Origin: Curtobacterium sp. 'Ferrero'
GTDB taxonomy: Bacteria; Actinomycetota; Actinomycetes; Actinomycetales; Microbacteriaceae
Direction of reading: 5' to 3'
Assembly (NCBI RefSeq): GCF_002412165.1
Contig: NZ_NXIA01000006.1
Span: forward strand, 82,502 to 146,501
Length of the DNA: 64,000 bases
Within the stretch, counting starts at the first letter, position 1; the number at the start of each line of letters is the position of its first letter. Below the pieces are notes generated by a model that had not been told where the DNA came from, ran no database searches, and saw only the letters and a program-made list of their open reading frames with translations. Of the stretch, positions 37,874-46,404 are shown one piece after another. The translations under genes were made by a program, and so were the position numbers.

Positions 37874-39609
37874 GCTGGACGCATGACGACCCCGGGCAGG
37901 GGAGTCCCGCGGGGATCCTCGGCGTCGCCGGGCTCCGTACCGCGCGGGCGAGCAAGGTGCGGGACGCGCAGCGCACGCTGCACAACGCGAGTTCCCAGTC
38001 TGGAGTGGACTGGGAAGCGGGAAGCCAGCGGTCGTTCGCAGCGCAGCTGGCGAAGCACGCGGCGGACATCGAACTGGTGGCGACGGGGCTCGAGAAGCAG
38101 GCGGAGGCGTTGACGACCTACGCGGGGCAGTTGACGCAGATCAAGGACCGGCAGACGGTGCTGGAACGGCAAAGGAGCGCCGCGCAGAACCGTCTCGCCC
38201 TGGCGCGGATGAAGATGCTCGGGACGCCGGACGTGCCGAACTTCACGAGGCAAGGAGACTCGAACGACGACGACCGCAAGAGGCGCGCCGCAGCAGAGAC
38301 TGCCAACACTGACGCAGAGGCCGACTTGCGGGCGATCGAAGCGCTATGGGACCAGTTGGTTACGGATAGGCGAAGTATCGACACTTCTTGCGCGCAAGCC
38401 CTTACGGCCGGCGAGGTGCTCGGCGGTCTCGCCGTACTCAGCACGGGTTCACTCCCCAGCATCGCTCCAGACCTTTTCTTGAAGATGCTGGGCGAACTGA
38501 GCCGCGCGGATCTCGAGATCCTGACGAAGCAATTCCCCGAGACAAGAAATCTCCTCGACGGGACCGATCCGAGCAAGATAGCTGATTGGTGGGGGGCTCT
38601 CCCGCGGGAACAGCGTGACGCCCTCATTGCAGGGGCATCGACGGTGATCGGAGGGCTGAACGGTATTCCGGCCTTGGATCGAGTGGAAGCCAATCGCCTG
38701 AATGCGAAGGTGCAACTTGCGCGAGTTGAGACAACACTCGAAGATCGAGAGCGGATAGCTCGTGATGCTGGTCGCGACCCGGACGACGACCCGGACATCG
38801 CCGATCTCCGACGGCAGGTGGAATATCTCCGTGACGCTTCAATCGATCCTCCGAAGGTGCAGCTTTATCTCTATCAGCCTGACTTGGACCGGATCGTCGA
38901 AATGGTAGGCACCCCCAGTGCCAGAACGGAAAAGGTCCTGACGTACTCGCCGGGGACTTTCGGCAACCTGCAAGGCTTCTACGATCGCAATACCCAACAG
39001 GTTTCCACTTGGTTGCAGCAACAGGACAAGGAGGGCCTGGTTGCGTTCGTCTACAAGGACGGACGCTACCCTCAGAATCCGCTCACCGAAGCCAATGATG
39101 AGGCTTATGCGCGCAGGACCGGAGCGCAGCTTGCCAATTTTGAAGATGGGTTGTCCAAAGACCCGCTGCTAGCTGGCCGACAGTCCGTCGGTATCGGGCA
39201 CAGCTGGGGAACGGCGAACGTAACCTCGTCAGAGCTCGCTGGGGCTCACTACGATACGGTGATCTCGTTGTCCGGAGCCGGGACGCCAAGCTCGTGGGTG
39301 AAGAACTCCCAGACGCACTACGCGGACTTCTCCTATCCCGACATTCTGCAGGACGCCCAAGACATCCGCGTCGGTGAGCACGGTGTTGTTTGGGGAGGAC
39401 GCAACCCACGAGAAGTCGGATTCGATCATGGAGATTACTACAAAGCACCTCTGAGTTGGACCAACTTCCCGGGTAATTTTCTTGTGAACCCCCTGCTGAG
39501 AGCTTCGGCTGGTCTCGATTCACATAACCTCACGGCTACTTCTGATCCCGCAAACACGGATCTACTCGACGACATGCGTGATTACATATACACCACGGAA
39601 GACCGATGA
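37870..39609 (+). CDS. Candidate type VII effector: WXG-like N-terminus plus alpha/beta-hydrolase (DUF1023-like)
   Basis: A 579-residue protein. The N-terminal ~120 residues are a helical hairpin with W48-E-A-G and spaced Leu/Ala heptads, like WXG/LXG targeting domains. A charged coiled-coil linker follows (about 85-180). The C-terminal region (about 350-560) carries the nucleophile elbow GHSWG (Ser445) and the layout of DUF1023 alpha/beta-hydrolases, which are frequent near actinobacterial type VII loci; no exact substrate can be given. No signal peptide is present. GC drops to about 55-60% from roughly 38.2 kb, with codons such as AGA and ATA, so the C-terminal part looks recently exchanged. 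Both ends overlap neighbours in ATGA junctions. Confidence 0.72.
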   Translation: MSWTHDDPGQGSPAGILGVAGLRTARASKVRDAQRTLHNASSQSGVDWEAGSQRSFAAQLAKHAADIELVATGLEKQAEALTTYAGQLTQIKDRQTVLERQRSAAQNRLALARMKMLGTPDVPNFTRQGDSNDDDRKRRAAAETANTDAEADLRAIEALWDQLVTDRRSIDTSCAQALTAGEVLGGLAVLSTGSLPSIAPDLFLKMLGELSRADLEILTKQFPETRNLLDGTDPSKIADWWGALPREQRDALIAGASTVIGGLNGIPALDRVEANRLNAKVQLARVETTLEDRERIARDAGRDPDDDPDIADLRRQVEYLRDASIDPPKVQLYLYQPDLDRIVEMVGTPSARTEKVLTYSPGTFGNLQGFYDRNTQQVSTWLQQQDKEGLVAFVYKDGRYPQNPLTEANDEAYARRTGAQLANFEDGLSKDPLLAGRQSVGIGHSWGTANVTSSELAGAHYDTVISLSGAGTPSSWVKNSQTHYADFSYPDILQDAQDIRVGEHGVVWGGRNPREVGFDHGDYYKAPLSWTNFPGNFLVNPLLRASAGLDSHNLTATSDPANTDLLDDMRDYIYTTEDR

Positions 39610-40094
39610 CCATGCTGAGATGCGTCGCGATTGCAACGATTGTGACGCTGTTGACGGGGTGCGCGATGAAGAACGAACTGCCAGCTGATCCGCAAGATCG
39701 GATTGCCGCCGCGAAGCGCATGACCCAAAAAGCCGAGTCGCGTGTCATTGCTCTTGTTCCCGCTGCGAAACTGATGGAAGTTGAACAGCTCGACACCGGA
39801 GCGATTCTTTCGTGTTCATCCGGCTACCGATGGACGGGTGGTGTAAGAGCGCCGCTTCATTCTGGCGTTGATGGAAAGGCTGTGCAAGCCGCGTTGGCGA
39901 GTGCGGCCTCGGATCATGGGTTCACAGTGACCGACGACAAGCTTCTCACTGGCAAAACACGCTACAAGCTTGTAGACGACACAGGCGTTGAGCTCCTGGT
40001 AACGATGTACAAGAGGGAGACGCTCGTGAACATCACGTCAGCGTCACCGTGCTTCAGCTTGCCCGAGGGGTTCCACCCACCATCGGTGTATTGA
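39606..40094 (+). CDS. Small lipoprotein, candidate immunity protein
   Basis: A 162-residue protein with a lipoprotein signal peptide (MTMLRCVAIATIVTLLTGC, lipid-modified Cys19). The mature part is a small alpha/beta domain of unknown family with two further cysteines. It overlaps the hydrolase gene by 4 bp and shares its low GC. A cell-surface lipoprotein coupled to a secreted hydrolase suggests self-protection, as for the TilA lipoproteins that neutralise the Staphylococcus aureus T7 lipase TslA; this is inference. Confidence 0.65.
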   Translation: MTMLRCVAIATIVTLLTGCAMKNELPADPQDRIAAAKRMTQKAESRVIALVPAAKLMEVEQLDTGAILSCSSGYRWTGGVRAPLHSGVDGKAVQAALASAASDHGFTVTDDKLLTGKTRYKLVDDTGVELLVTMYKRETLVNITSASPCFSLPEGFHPPSVY

Positions 40095-40393
40095 CCGTGA
40101 GTGCCCAACGGCGTCGGTCTCGCTGTTTCAACGGCTGCGAGTCAAGCAGGATCGACTTGTTGATGCCTCTGAGTCGTTCCTTCGCGACTGTCTTGGGTCC
40201 CGGACCGGCTATTGATGTCAACTTGTTTCGCCTTGCACGCGATCACTGCGCAACTTCCACCTCGGAATTGTCGACGAGCGACTATGCGGCAGGGGAGGCA
40301 CCTGCCCAAGGTCATGCCCGCGGCTCTCGCTCACTCTTCCGGTGGCGGCGGGAACACGACAACGGGCACGAATCACCTGTTGTAGCGGCAGCG
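40095..40393 (+). other. 299-bp stretch between lipoprotein genes, no supported gene
   Basis: GC is lower than the genome norm. The frame of the second lipoprotein stays open here but encodes no recognisable domain or signal. It could be the remnant of a decayed gene or a long leader. Confidence 0.4.
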
Positions 40394-40909
40394 ATGGTGC
40401 GACGTGGGGCAGCGAAACTTCTGGCGCTAGGCGGTTCAATCGCTCTCGTGATGCTCGCAGGAGGCTGCGCGGAGAGTCATGCAGATGCGCCGCAGCAGAC
40501 CGCGAGAGGTGGGCAGTCCCTGTCGCAGGCGAAGCGAGAGCTTGCGCACCAGTCCGGCTTACGAAGAACGAACATCGAAGTGGATAGGAGCTACTCGGGT
40601 CCGAGCGCGCGTAGCCTCATCACCGTCGAGGGCACCGTGTCCAAGAAGGCGCTGATACCGGAATACATCGACTACATGGCGCAGGTTGGTTGGTCGGTCA
40701 ATGACGTCGAACCAGATACGGGAATCTTCGTGCGAATCCGATCGACGCCGCAACCGATCATCGGTGCGATTGCGCGGATGAACGGTTGGACCACGGCGAC
40801 TTATTCGCCCTCCACGGACGGCCTGAAACAATTCGTCACGCTGCCCAAAGCGGCGGTGCGGCAGCGCTTCGGTGATTGGCCCGGGCCACCGCCGATGGCT
40901 ATTCCTTGA
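40394..40909 (+). CDS. Second small lipoprotein
   Basis: A 171-residue lipoprotein: MVRRGAAKLLALGGSIALVMLAGGC ends in a lipobox with Cys25. The mature domain (about 50-165) has alternating strands and helices (ITVEGTVSKKALIPEYIDYM, GWSVNDVEPDTGIFVRI), unknown family. The frame is open back to 40049, but a start there would put the signal peptide in mid-protein; ATG 40394 (or GTG 40397) is preferred. It lies 299 bp after the first lipoprotein and has similar base composition. It may be a second immunity protein or an unrelated cargo gene. Confidence 0.6.
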   Translation: MVRRGAAKLLALGGSIALVMLAGGCAESHADAPQQTARGGQSLSQAKRELAHQSGLRRTNIEVDRSYSGPSARSLITVEGTVSKKALIPEYIDYMAQVGWSVNDVEPDTGIFVRIRSTPQPIIGAIARMNGWTTATYSPSTDGLKQFVTLPKAAVRQRFGDWPGPPPMAIP

Positions 40910-41125
40910 TCGCGCAAAGATGACAGCGTTTGATGCAGCCCAAAGCAGTTCGCCACCGTTATCGTCTTCTGCATTGCGGAGCTCTGATGCATCGCGCAGG
41001 TCGTCCTCCTGGTCGCGATCGTCGTGTGAGACCTCGGCGCCATCCGCTGACTGGAACAGACGAACGGTCGTCTCGGGGGACACCGGCCTCGGCCGGCGCG
41101 GGGCATCGCAGCGCATCCTCGGACC
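40910..41125 (+). other. 216-bp gap before AKR copy 2, boundary of the low-GC island
   Basis: Composition changes from about 55% GC at the left to host-like GC near 41,040. No gene, tRNA or IS end is seen; this is the likely right-hand junction of the acquired segment. Confidence 0.45.
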
Positions 41126-42022
41126 ATGACCGACCGGACCATCGCCGACGCTGCCAGCCCCATCCTCCCGGGCGGCACCTACCGCCTCGCCGACAACCTC
41201 GAGCTGACCCGATTCGGCTACGGCGCGATGCAGCTCGCCGGACCGAACGTCTTCGGCCCGCCGAAGGACCACGACGAAGCCGTCCGTGTCCTCCGCGCAG
41301 TGGCTGACGCCGGCATCACCCACATCGACACCGCGGACTTCTACGGCCCGCACGTCACGAACGAACTCATCCGCGACGCACTGCACCCGTACCCGGACAA
41401 CCTCCACATCGTGACGAAGGTCGGCACGCGTCGCGACGACAAGGGGCGGTGGCCACAGGCGCGGAAGCCCGAACAGCTGATCGAGCAGGTGCACGACAAC
41501 CTCCGCACGCTCGGGCTGGAGCAGCTGGAAGTTGTGAACCTCCGCGTGGGCGGGTTCGACGCACCGGAGCCGGGCAGCCTCGCGCCGCAGTTCGAGGCTC
41601 TCGCCGAGCTCCAGCAGCAGGGACTCATCCGGCACCTCGGCCTCTCGACGGTCACGGCCGAGCAACTTGCGGAAGCACAGGGCATCGCTCCCGTGGTGTG
41701 CGTGCAGAACATGTTCAACGTCGCCCGCCGCGAGGACGAGGCCCTCGTCGAGTCAACGGCGGAGCAGGGCATCGCCTACGTGCCGTACTTCCCGTTGGGC
41801 GGCTTCTCGCCGATCGAGTACGCCACGCTCGACGCCGTCGCGGAGCGGTTGCACGTGTCGCGGCTGACGGTGGCGCTGTCGTGGCTGCTCAAGCGGTCGC
41901 CGAACATCCTGCTCATCGCGGGGACCTCTTCGGTCGAGCACCTGCACGAGAACATCGCCTCGGCCGGGTTCGACCTGCCGGCGGACGCCGTGGCCGAACT
42001 CGAAGCCCTCGGCGCCGCCTGA
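41126..42022 (+). CDS. Aldo/keto reductase (copy 2)
   Basis: A 298-residue AKR-superfamily reductase highly similar to the gene at 31646. The catalytic motifs HIDTADFYGP and IVTKVG are conserved, as is AGTSSVEHLHEN for NADPH binding. It has 8 extra residues near the N-terminus. With copy 1 it brackets the type VII-like cluster as a direct repeat of coding sequence. No promoter of the leaderless type is visible. Low-complexity DNA follows. Confidence 0.88.
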   Translation: MTDRTIADAASPILPGGTYRLADNLELTRFGYGAMQLAGPNVFGPPKDHDEAVRVLRAVADAGITHIDTADFYGPHVTNELIRDALHPYPDNLHIVTKVGTRRDDKGRWPQARKPEQLIEQVHDNLRTLGLEQLEVVNLRVGGFDAPEPGSLAPQFEALAELQQQGLIRHLGLSTVTAEQLAEAQGIAPVVCVQNMFNVARREDEALVESTAEQGIAYVPYFPLGGFSPIEYATLDAVAERLHVSRLTVALSWLLKRSPNILLIAGTSSVEHLHENIASAGFDLPADAVAELEALGAA

Positions 42023-42030
42023 CCGCAACC

Positions 42031-42090
42031 CGCGCCGCCAAGCCGCGCCGCCGCGCCGCGCCGCGCCGCGCCGCCGCGCCGCCAAGCCGG
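42031..42090. repeat. GCCGC/CGCGCC low-complexity tract
   Basis: Simple repeats of CGCGCCGC-type units fill the start of the convergent gap after AKR copy 2. A further GTCGGCC/GTCAGCC repeat lies at 42161-42190 up to the recQ stop codon. Confidence 0.7.
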
Positions 42091-42181
42091 TACCGCCCAA
42101 GCCGCGTTCCCGCACGCAAGGCACGAACGGAGCGGGAACCACCCGCGCCGCTGTCAGGCGTCAGCCGTCGGCCGTCGGCCG

Positions 42182-44419
42182 TCAGCCGACGGCCGCGAGC
42201 GCGAACGGCAGCACGGCCGATGCCCCGGCCCGCCGGAGTTCCCGGCCCGCCACGGTCATCGTCCACCGGCTGTCGACGAGGTCGTCCACGAGCAGTACCG
42301 GACCCTCGTGCGACCGCAGCGCGGCGGCGAGCGCGGGATCGACCACGAAGGTGTCCCACACGCCAGCGAGTCGGTAGGCGCTGTTCGTCGCACCGTCACC
42401 ACGTGGTGTTCCTCCTGACCGGCCGAGCGTGCCGAGGAACTGCAGCCGCCCGATCGAGGCGATGGCCTCCGCGAGGGAGGCGACCAGTGCCGGACGCGAC
42501 CGCGACGACATCGCGACGACGCCGGTCGGGCGCTCGGCCCACGGCCAGTCCTTGAGCGCGCGGACGCAGCCGTCGACGAGTTCCCGGGAAACGGGAGCGT
42601 CGGGGACCCCGGCGGCGAACAGCGCGCGCAGCGGACCGCCCCACCCGAGGTCGGTCAGACGCGCGACCGCACGCCCCGGCTCGACGAGCTCGTCCACGCC
42701 GATCTTCCCGCGGACGGGGACGCCGAGCGCGCTCATGCCGGACGGCCACTGCGCTCGCGGCGCGATCTCGACGCCGACCCGGTCGAGTGCGGAGGCCGCA
42801 CCCGAGGCATCGGACGCGGAGACGTCCGTCGGGTACCAGGCACCGGCGCAGTTGTCGCACCGACCGCAGGGCTCCGCCGACGGATCGTCGAGGTCCTGCT
42901 GGAGCAGCTGCATCCGGCACGCCGTGGTCGACTCGTACGCGAGCATCGACGCGGCTTCGGCAGCGCGTGCTGCGGCGACGCGTTCGTAGCGCGGTGCGTC
43001 GTACTCCCACCGCCGGCCGGTCGCGATCCAGCCTCCGGTGACCCGCTGCACGGCACCGTCGACGTCGAGCACCTTGAGCAGAAGTTCGAGTGTCGACCGC
43101 TTGATGTCGACGAGCCCTTCGAGCGCGACGGTCGACATCGGCGACGAGGACGCCGACAGGGCGTCGAGCACCGCTGCGGCGCGCGCCTCGGTCGGCATCG
43201 ACGTCGTGGCGAAGTACTGCCAGATCTCCTGGTCCTCGCGCCCGGGGAGCAGGAGGACGTCGGCGTTGTCGGTGGCTCGCCCGGCACGACCGATCTGCTG
43301 GTAGTAGGCCACGGGGGAGGAGGGAGCCCCGACGTGCACGACGAACCCGAGGTCTGGCTTGTCGAAACCCATGCCGAGCGCGCTCGTCGCCACCAACGCC
43401 TTCAGCTCGTTGCCCTTGAGTTGCTGCTCGAGCTGCTCGCGTTCCTCGGTGTCGGTCCGTCCCGTGTACGCACGGACGGCGTACCCGTTCTCACGCAGGA
43501 GTCGGGCGACGTCCTCCGCCGCCGAGACGGTCAGCGTGTAGATGATGCCGCTGCCGGGCAGGTCGCCGAGGTGCGCGAGCAGCCACCCGAGCCGCTGCCG
43601 GGCGTCGGGCAGTGTGAGCACCCCGAGCCGGAGCGAGGCGCGCGCCAGGGACCCGCGGATCGTGAACACGGGGTCGTCGGGGCCGGCGGTCAGCTGCTCG
43701 GCGACGTCCTCGACCACGCGTTCGTTCGCGGTCGCGGTGGTGGCGAGCACGGGGACGCCGTGCGGGAGCGAGCGGATGAGCTCGGCGAGCCGTCGGTAGT
43801 CCGGGCGGAAGTCGTGCCCCCAGTCGGAGATGCAGTGCGCTTCGTCCACCACGAGCATCCCCATCCGGGCGACGAGCGTCGGGAGCTGTTCGTCGCGGAA
43901 TCGCGGGTTGTTCAGCCGCTCGGGGGAGACGAGCAGCACGTCGACCTCATCGCGGGCGAGCGCGGCCTGCGTCTCACCCCACTCGTGCGCGTTCGCGGAG
44001 TTGATCGACACCGCCCGCACACCGGCGCGGGCGGCCGCCGCGACCTGGTCGCGCATGAGTGCGAGGAGGGGGGACACGAGCACGGTCGGGCCGCCGCCAC
44101 GACGACGGAGCAGGAGGGTCGCGAGGAAGTAGACGGCGGACTTGCCCCACCCGGTGCGCTGCACCACGAGGGCTCGCTGCCGGTGCTCGACCAGTGCGGA
44201 GATCGCCTCGAGCTGACCCGGGTGGAACACCGCGTCGGGACGCCCGGTCAGAGCAGCGAGCGCCGCCTGCGCCTCCGCGGCGATCTCCGCCGACGGCGCG
44301 CCGACCGACGCCGCGCCCGCCGACGGCGTGCCCACGGAAGCCGCGCCAGCCGGCGGCGCGCCGCCGCCATCCGGCGAGGCGACGGTCGGAGCCGAGCGGG
44401 GTGTGTCCATGCCGTCCAT
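42182..44419 (-). CDS. RecQ-family DNA helicase with C-terminal phosphoribosyltransferase-like domain
   Basis: A 745-residue superfamily 2 helicase. A Pro/Ala/Gly repeat leader (about residues 15-45) precedes the motor: motif I RTGWGKS (88-94), DEAH box in VVDEAHCISDWGHDFRPDYRR, motif VI QQIGRAGRA. A RecQ zinc-binding set follows: C-x-MQLLQQDL then CGRCDNC. The final ~190 residues end with GPVLLVDDLVDSRWTM, a PRPP-binding signature of type I phosphoribosyltransferases (ComF-like). RecQ unwinds recombination intermediates; the role of the fused domain is unknown. ATG 44410 is an alternative start. No promoter is recognised. Confidence 0.88.
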   Translation of the reverse strand: MDGMDTPRSAPTVASPDGGGAPPAGAASVGTPSAGAASVGAPSAEIAAEAQAALAALTGRPDAVFHPGQLEAISALVEHRQRALVVQRTGWGKSAVYFLATLLLRRRGGGPTVLVSPLLALMRDQVAAAARAGVRAVSINSANAHEWGETQAALARDEVDVLLVSPERLNNPRFRDEQLPTLVARMGMLVVDEAHCISDWGHDFRPDYRRLAELIRSLPHGVPVLATTATANERVVEDVAEQLTAGPDDPVFTIRGSLARASLRLGVLTLPDARQRLGWLLAHLGDLPGSGIIYTLTVSAAEDVARLLRENGYAVRAYTGRTDTEEREQLEQQLKGNELKALVATSALGMGFDKPDLGFVVHVGAPSSPVAYYQQIGRAGRATDNADVLLLPGREDQEIWQYFATTSMPTEARAAAVLDALSASSSPMSTVALEGLVDIKRSTLELLLKVLDVDGAVQRVTGGWIATGRRWEYDAPRYERVAAARAAEAASMLAYESTTACRMQLLQQDLDDPSAEPCGRCDNCAGAWYPTDVSASDASGAASALDRVGVEIAPRAQWPSGMSALGVPVRGKIGVDELVEPGRAVARLTDLGWGGPLRALFAAGVPDAPVSRELVDGCVRALKDWPWAERPTGVVAMSSRSRPALVASLAEAIASIGRLQFLGTLGRSGGTPRGDGATNSAYRLAGVWDTFVVDPALAAALRSHEGPVLLVDDLVDSRWTMTVAGRELRRAGASAVLPFALAAVG

Positions 44420-44485
44420 GGTGTCAGGAGCGACCGACGGAACGCGCGCCGCGCCTCCAGGCTGTGGACAACCCGACCGCTCCTG

Positions 44486-46003
44486 TCACTGATAGGTGAT
44501 GAGGGACGGACTCGGGTGCACCTCGGCCATCGTCTGCTCGGGCGTGAGCATCGGCCGGTCCTCGTCGAAGAAGTTCTTCCACCCCCAGTGCAGGTCCGGC
44601 GACGCCTCGTCGTGGAGCGCCGTCCAGGTCGCCTGCTTCTCCGGCTGCGAGCCCTGCCCGTCCACGTGGACGAGCAGGTCGAGCTCGGGAGGCTCGGTCA
44701 GCGACGACCGGTCCTGCACCATCGAGGAGCGGAACTGGTGCAGCACCAGGGCCTTCGGCGGGAGGCCCTCCTCGCGCACCAGGTCGGCGAGCCACGCCGA
44801 GACCCGGTCCACCTCCGAGGCGCGGACGCTCCCGATCTGCTGCAGCGGCACCTGGTCGTGCCCGAGTCGCCACTCGGGGTCGAGCGCGAGCCACACGCCC
44901 GGCTCGGCCAGCAGTGACCGGTAGCGCTCCGCCTGGTCGAGGAAGTCGGCGCGCCCGGGCTGCAGGTCGAGGATGACCGGCATCCCCGCACCCCGAGCGG
45001 CGTCCACGTACGGCCGGAGCGTGTCGACGGACAGCTCGCTCGAGTAGTCGCCGTCCGCACCGGGGGAGCCCGCCGCGACCGTCGCGATCACCTCCAGTGC
45101 CGGGGTCACCGGCGTGTCCGAGACGTCGTCGTAGCGGTGCGCGAGGTCCTCGGCGCGCCGGACCGTCGCCGCCGGCCCCTGCTCGCCCAGGACGCCGAGG
45201 GCGGGCGTCCCCGGTGCGCCGTACAGCGCGACGTACCGGTGGCCGTCGAACGGTCGCTGGCCGCCGTGCGGCAGCTGCCACCCGCCCACCGCTGCGCGCA
45301 CCGTCCACGCCGGATCCGGCAGTCCGGCGAACGCCGACCCGAGGAGCACGGTGGGGTGCCCCGCACGGTCGTGCAGCGCGGACACCACCTCGCCCGCGGC
45401 TGCCGGATCGGTGACGCCGTCCGGCATGGCGACGACCGTGGCTCCCGCGGCGCGCGCCGTCGCGACCCCGGCGGCGTCGGCCGTGCGGTCCGCCACCACG
45501 ACGGTGGCCGGCCGGGAGGCACGGGTCGCCTCCGGTGCGCCGGTCGCGTCCTGTGCCTGCCGCCGTTCCACGTCCGTGTCGAGTCGGACGTCGCCCTCCG
45601 CCTGGTACCAGCGGGCCCCGAGCCGGGCGAGTTCGTCCGTGACGGCCGACCGGTTCCCCTCGTCCGTGACCAGCGCGGGGACGTGGGCGCGCGTCGCGGC
45701 CCGGGCGGCCGCGGACACCGCGTCGGCGTCGTCGGCCGGGGCGACCACCGCGCCAGGAGCGGAGGCGAAGAACGCGCGACTCGCCCGGATCGACCGCTCG
45801 GACGCACTCTGCTGGTCGACCACCGTGACGGAGTCGGCCGAGGCCGCCGCGAGGGTCGCGACCGGGGACGGACGATCACCGTCGGTGCAGGCCGCTGCGC
45901 TCAGGACGAGTCCGGCGGCCACGAGCCCGGCTGCTGCGAGGCGGGCCGTCCTGCGTCGGGCGGTGATGGCGGTCCGGGTCGCTCGATCGGTTCGGGAACG
46001 CAT
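44486..46003 (-). CDS. Large secreted lipoprotein of unknown function
   Basis: A 505-residue protein with a basic N-region, hydrophobic core and lipobox LSAAAC (about residues 34-39). The N-terminal half has two alternating Ala-rich segments with a pattern reminiscent of CWB2 cell-wall-binding repeats (ASRAFFASAPGAVVAPADD). The C-terminal half (from about 300: VIATVAAGSPGADGDYSS, GMPVILDLQPGRADFLDQ, WLALDPEWRLG) looks like a TIM-barrel hydrolase without a family I can name. A leaderless-type -10 lies 6 nt before ATG 46003. It is divergent from tRNA-Pro. Confidence 0.65.
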   Translation of the reverse strand: MRSRTDRATRTAITARRRTARLAAAGLVAAGLVLSAAACTDGDRPSPVATLAAASADSVTVVDQQSASERSIRASRAFFASAPGAVVAPADDADAVSAAARAATRAHVPALVTDEGNRSAVTDELARLGARWYQAEGDVRLDTDVERRQAQDATGAPEATRASRPATVVVADRTADAAGVATARAAGATVVAMPDGVTDPAAAGEVVSALHDRAGHPTVLLGSAFAGLPDPAWTVRAAVGGWQLPHGGQRPFDGHRYVALYGAPGTPALGVLGEQGPAATVRRAEDLAHRYDDVSDTPVTPALEVIATVAAGSPGADGDYSSELSVDTLRPYVDAARGAGMPVILDLQPGRADFLDQAERYRSLLAEPGVWLALDPEWRLGHDQVPLQQIGSVRASEVDRVSAWLADLVREEGLPPKALVLHQFRSSMVQDRSSLTEPPELDLLVHVDGQGSQPEKQATWTALHDEASPDLHWGWKNFFDEDRPMLTPEQTMAEVHPSPSLITYQ

Positions 46004-46009
46004 CCGGAC

Positions 46010-46015
46010 ACCCTA
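46010..46015 (-). promoter_or_regulatory. -10 element of the large lipoprotein gene, leaderless type
   Basis: On the minus strand TAGGGT is followed by 6 nt and ATG 46003. Confidence 0.6.
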
Positions 46016-46099
46016 CGAGCGCAGTCTCCGTGCCGTGTGCGCACCGTGCGCCCGCTCCGGCCGCCCGCTCCGTGTGCGCAGGGAGGGTCCGGCGTCCGC

Positions 46100-46105
46100 T
46101 ATGCT
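46100..46105 (+). promoter_or_regulatory. -10 element of the tRNA-Pro gene
   Basis: TATGCT about 50 nt before the mature tRNA 5' end. No TTG-type -35 is seen at the right distance. Confidence 0.45.
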
Positions 46106-46154
46106 GGTCGGGCTGCTCCGGACGGAGCGGTGGAGGACCGCTCGTCGGTCCTCG

Positions 46155-46231
<77 letters not shown>

Positions 46232-46250
46232 TCGGGTTCCGAACCCGAGA

Positions 46251-46288
46251 ACAAGAGGCTCGCAGCCGGAAGGCTGCGAGCCTCTTGT
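46251..46288 (+). terminator. Terminator after tRNA-Pro
   Basis: A 17-bp perfect stem starting ACAAGAGGCTCG with a GGAA loop; the 3' arm ends in CCTCTTGT. A smaller hairpin CGGGTT-CCG-AACCCG precedes it at 46233-46247. Confidence 0.9.
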
Positions 46289-46355
46289 CGTCCTCGAGGC
46301 TCCCGCAGCGCACCCACCCTCCGCTTCCGGGTGGCGGACCCGTGCGCTCGGCCGC

Positions 46356-46361
46356 TACGGT
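46356..46361 (+). promoter_or_regulatory. -10 element of the LysM lipoprotein gene
   Basis: TACGGT, giving a leader of about 37 nt with a Shine-Dalgarno AGGGGGAA in front of ATG 46405. Confidence 0.45.
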
Positions 46362-46404
46362 CGACCCGTCGCCCGCCCCGCAGGCGACGGGACCAGGGGG
46401 AACC

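Noticed and set aside
40049..40393. Longer start for the second lipoprotein
   Set aside because: It would bury a clear lipoprotein signal peptide in the middle of the protein.
42031..42090. Gene or CRISPR in the GCCGC tract after AKR copy 2
   Set aside because: Simple sequence of a few GC-rich pentamers; frames there are trivial.
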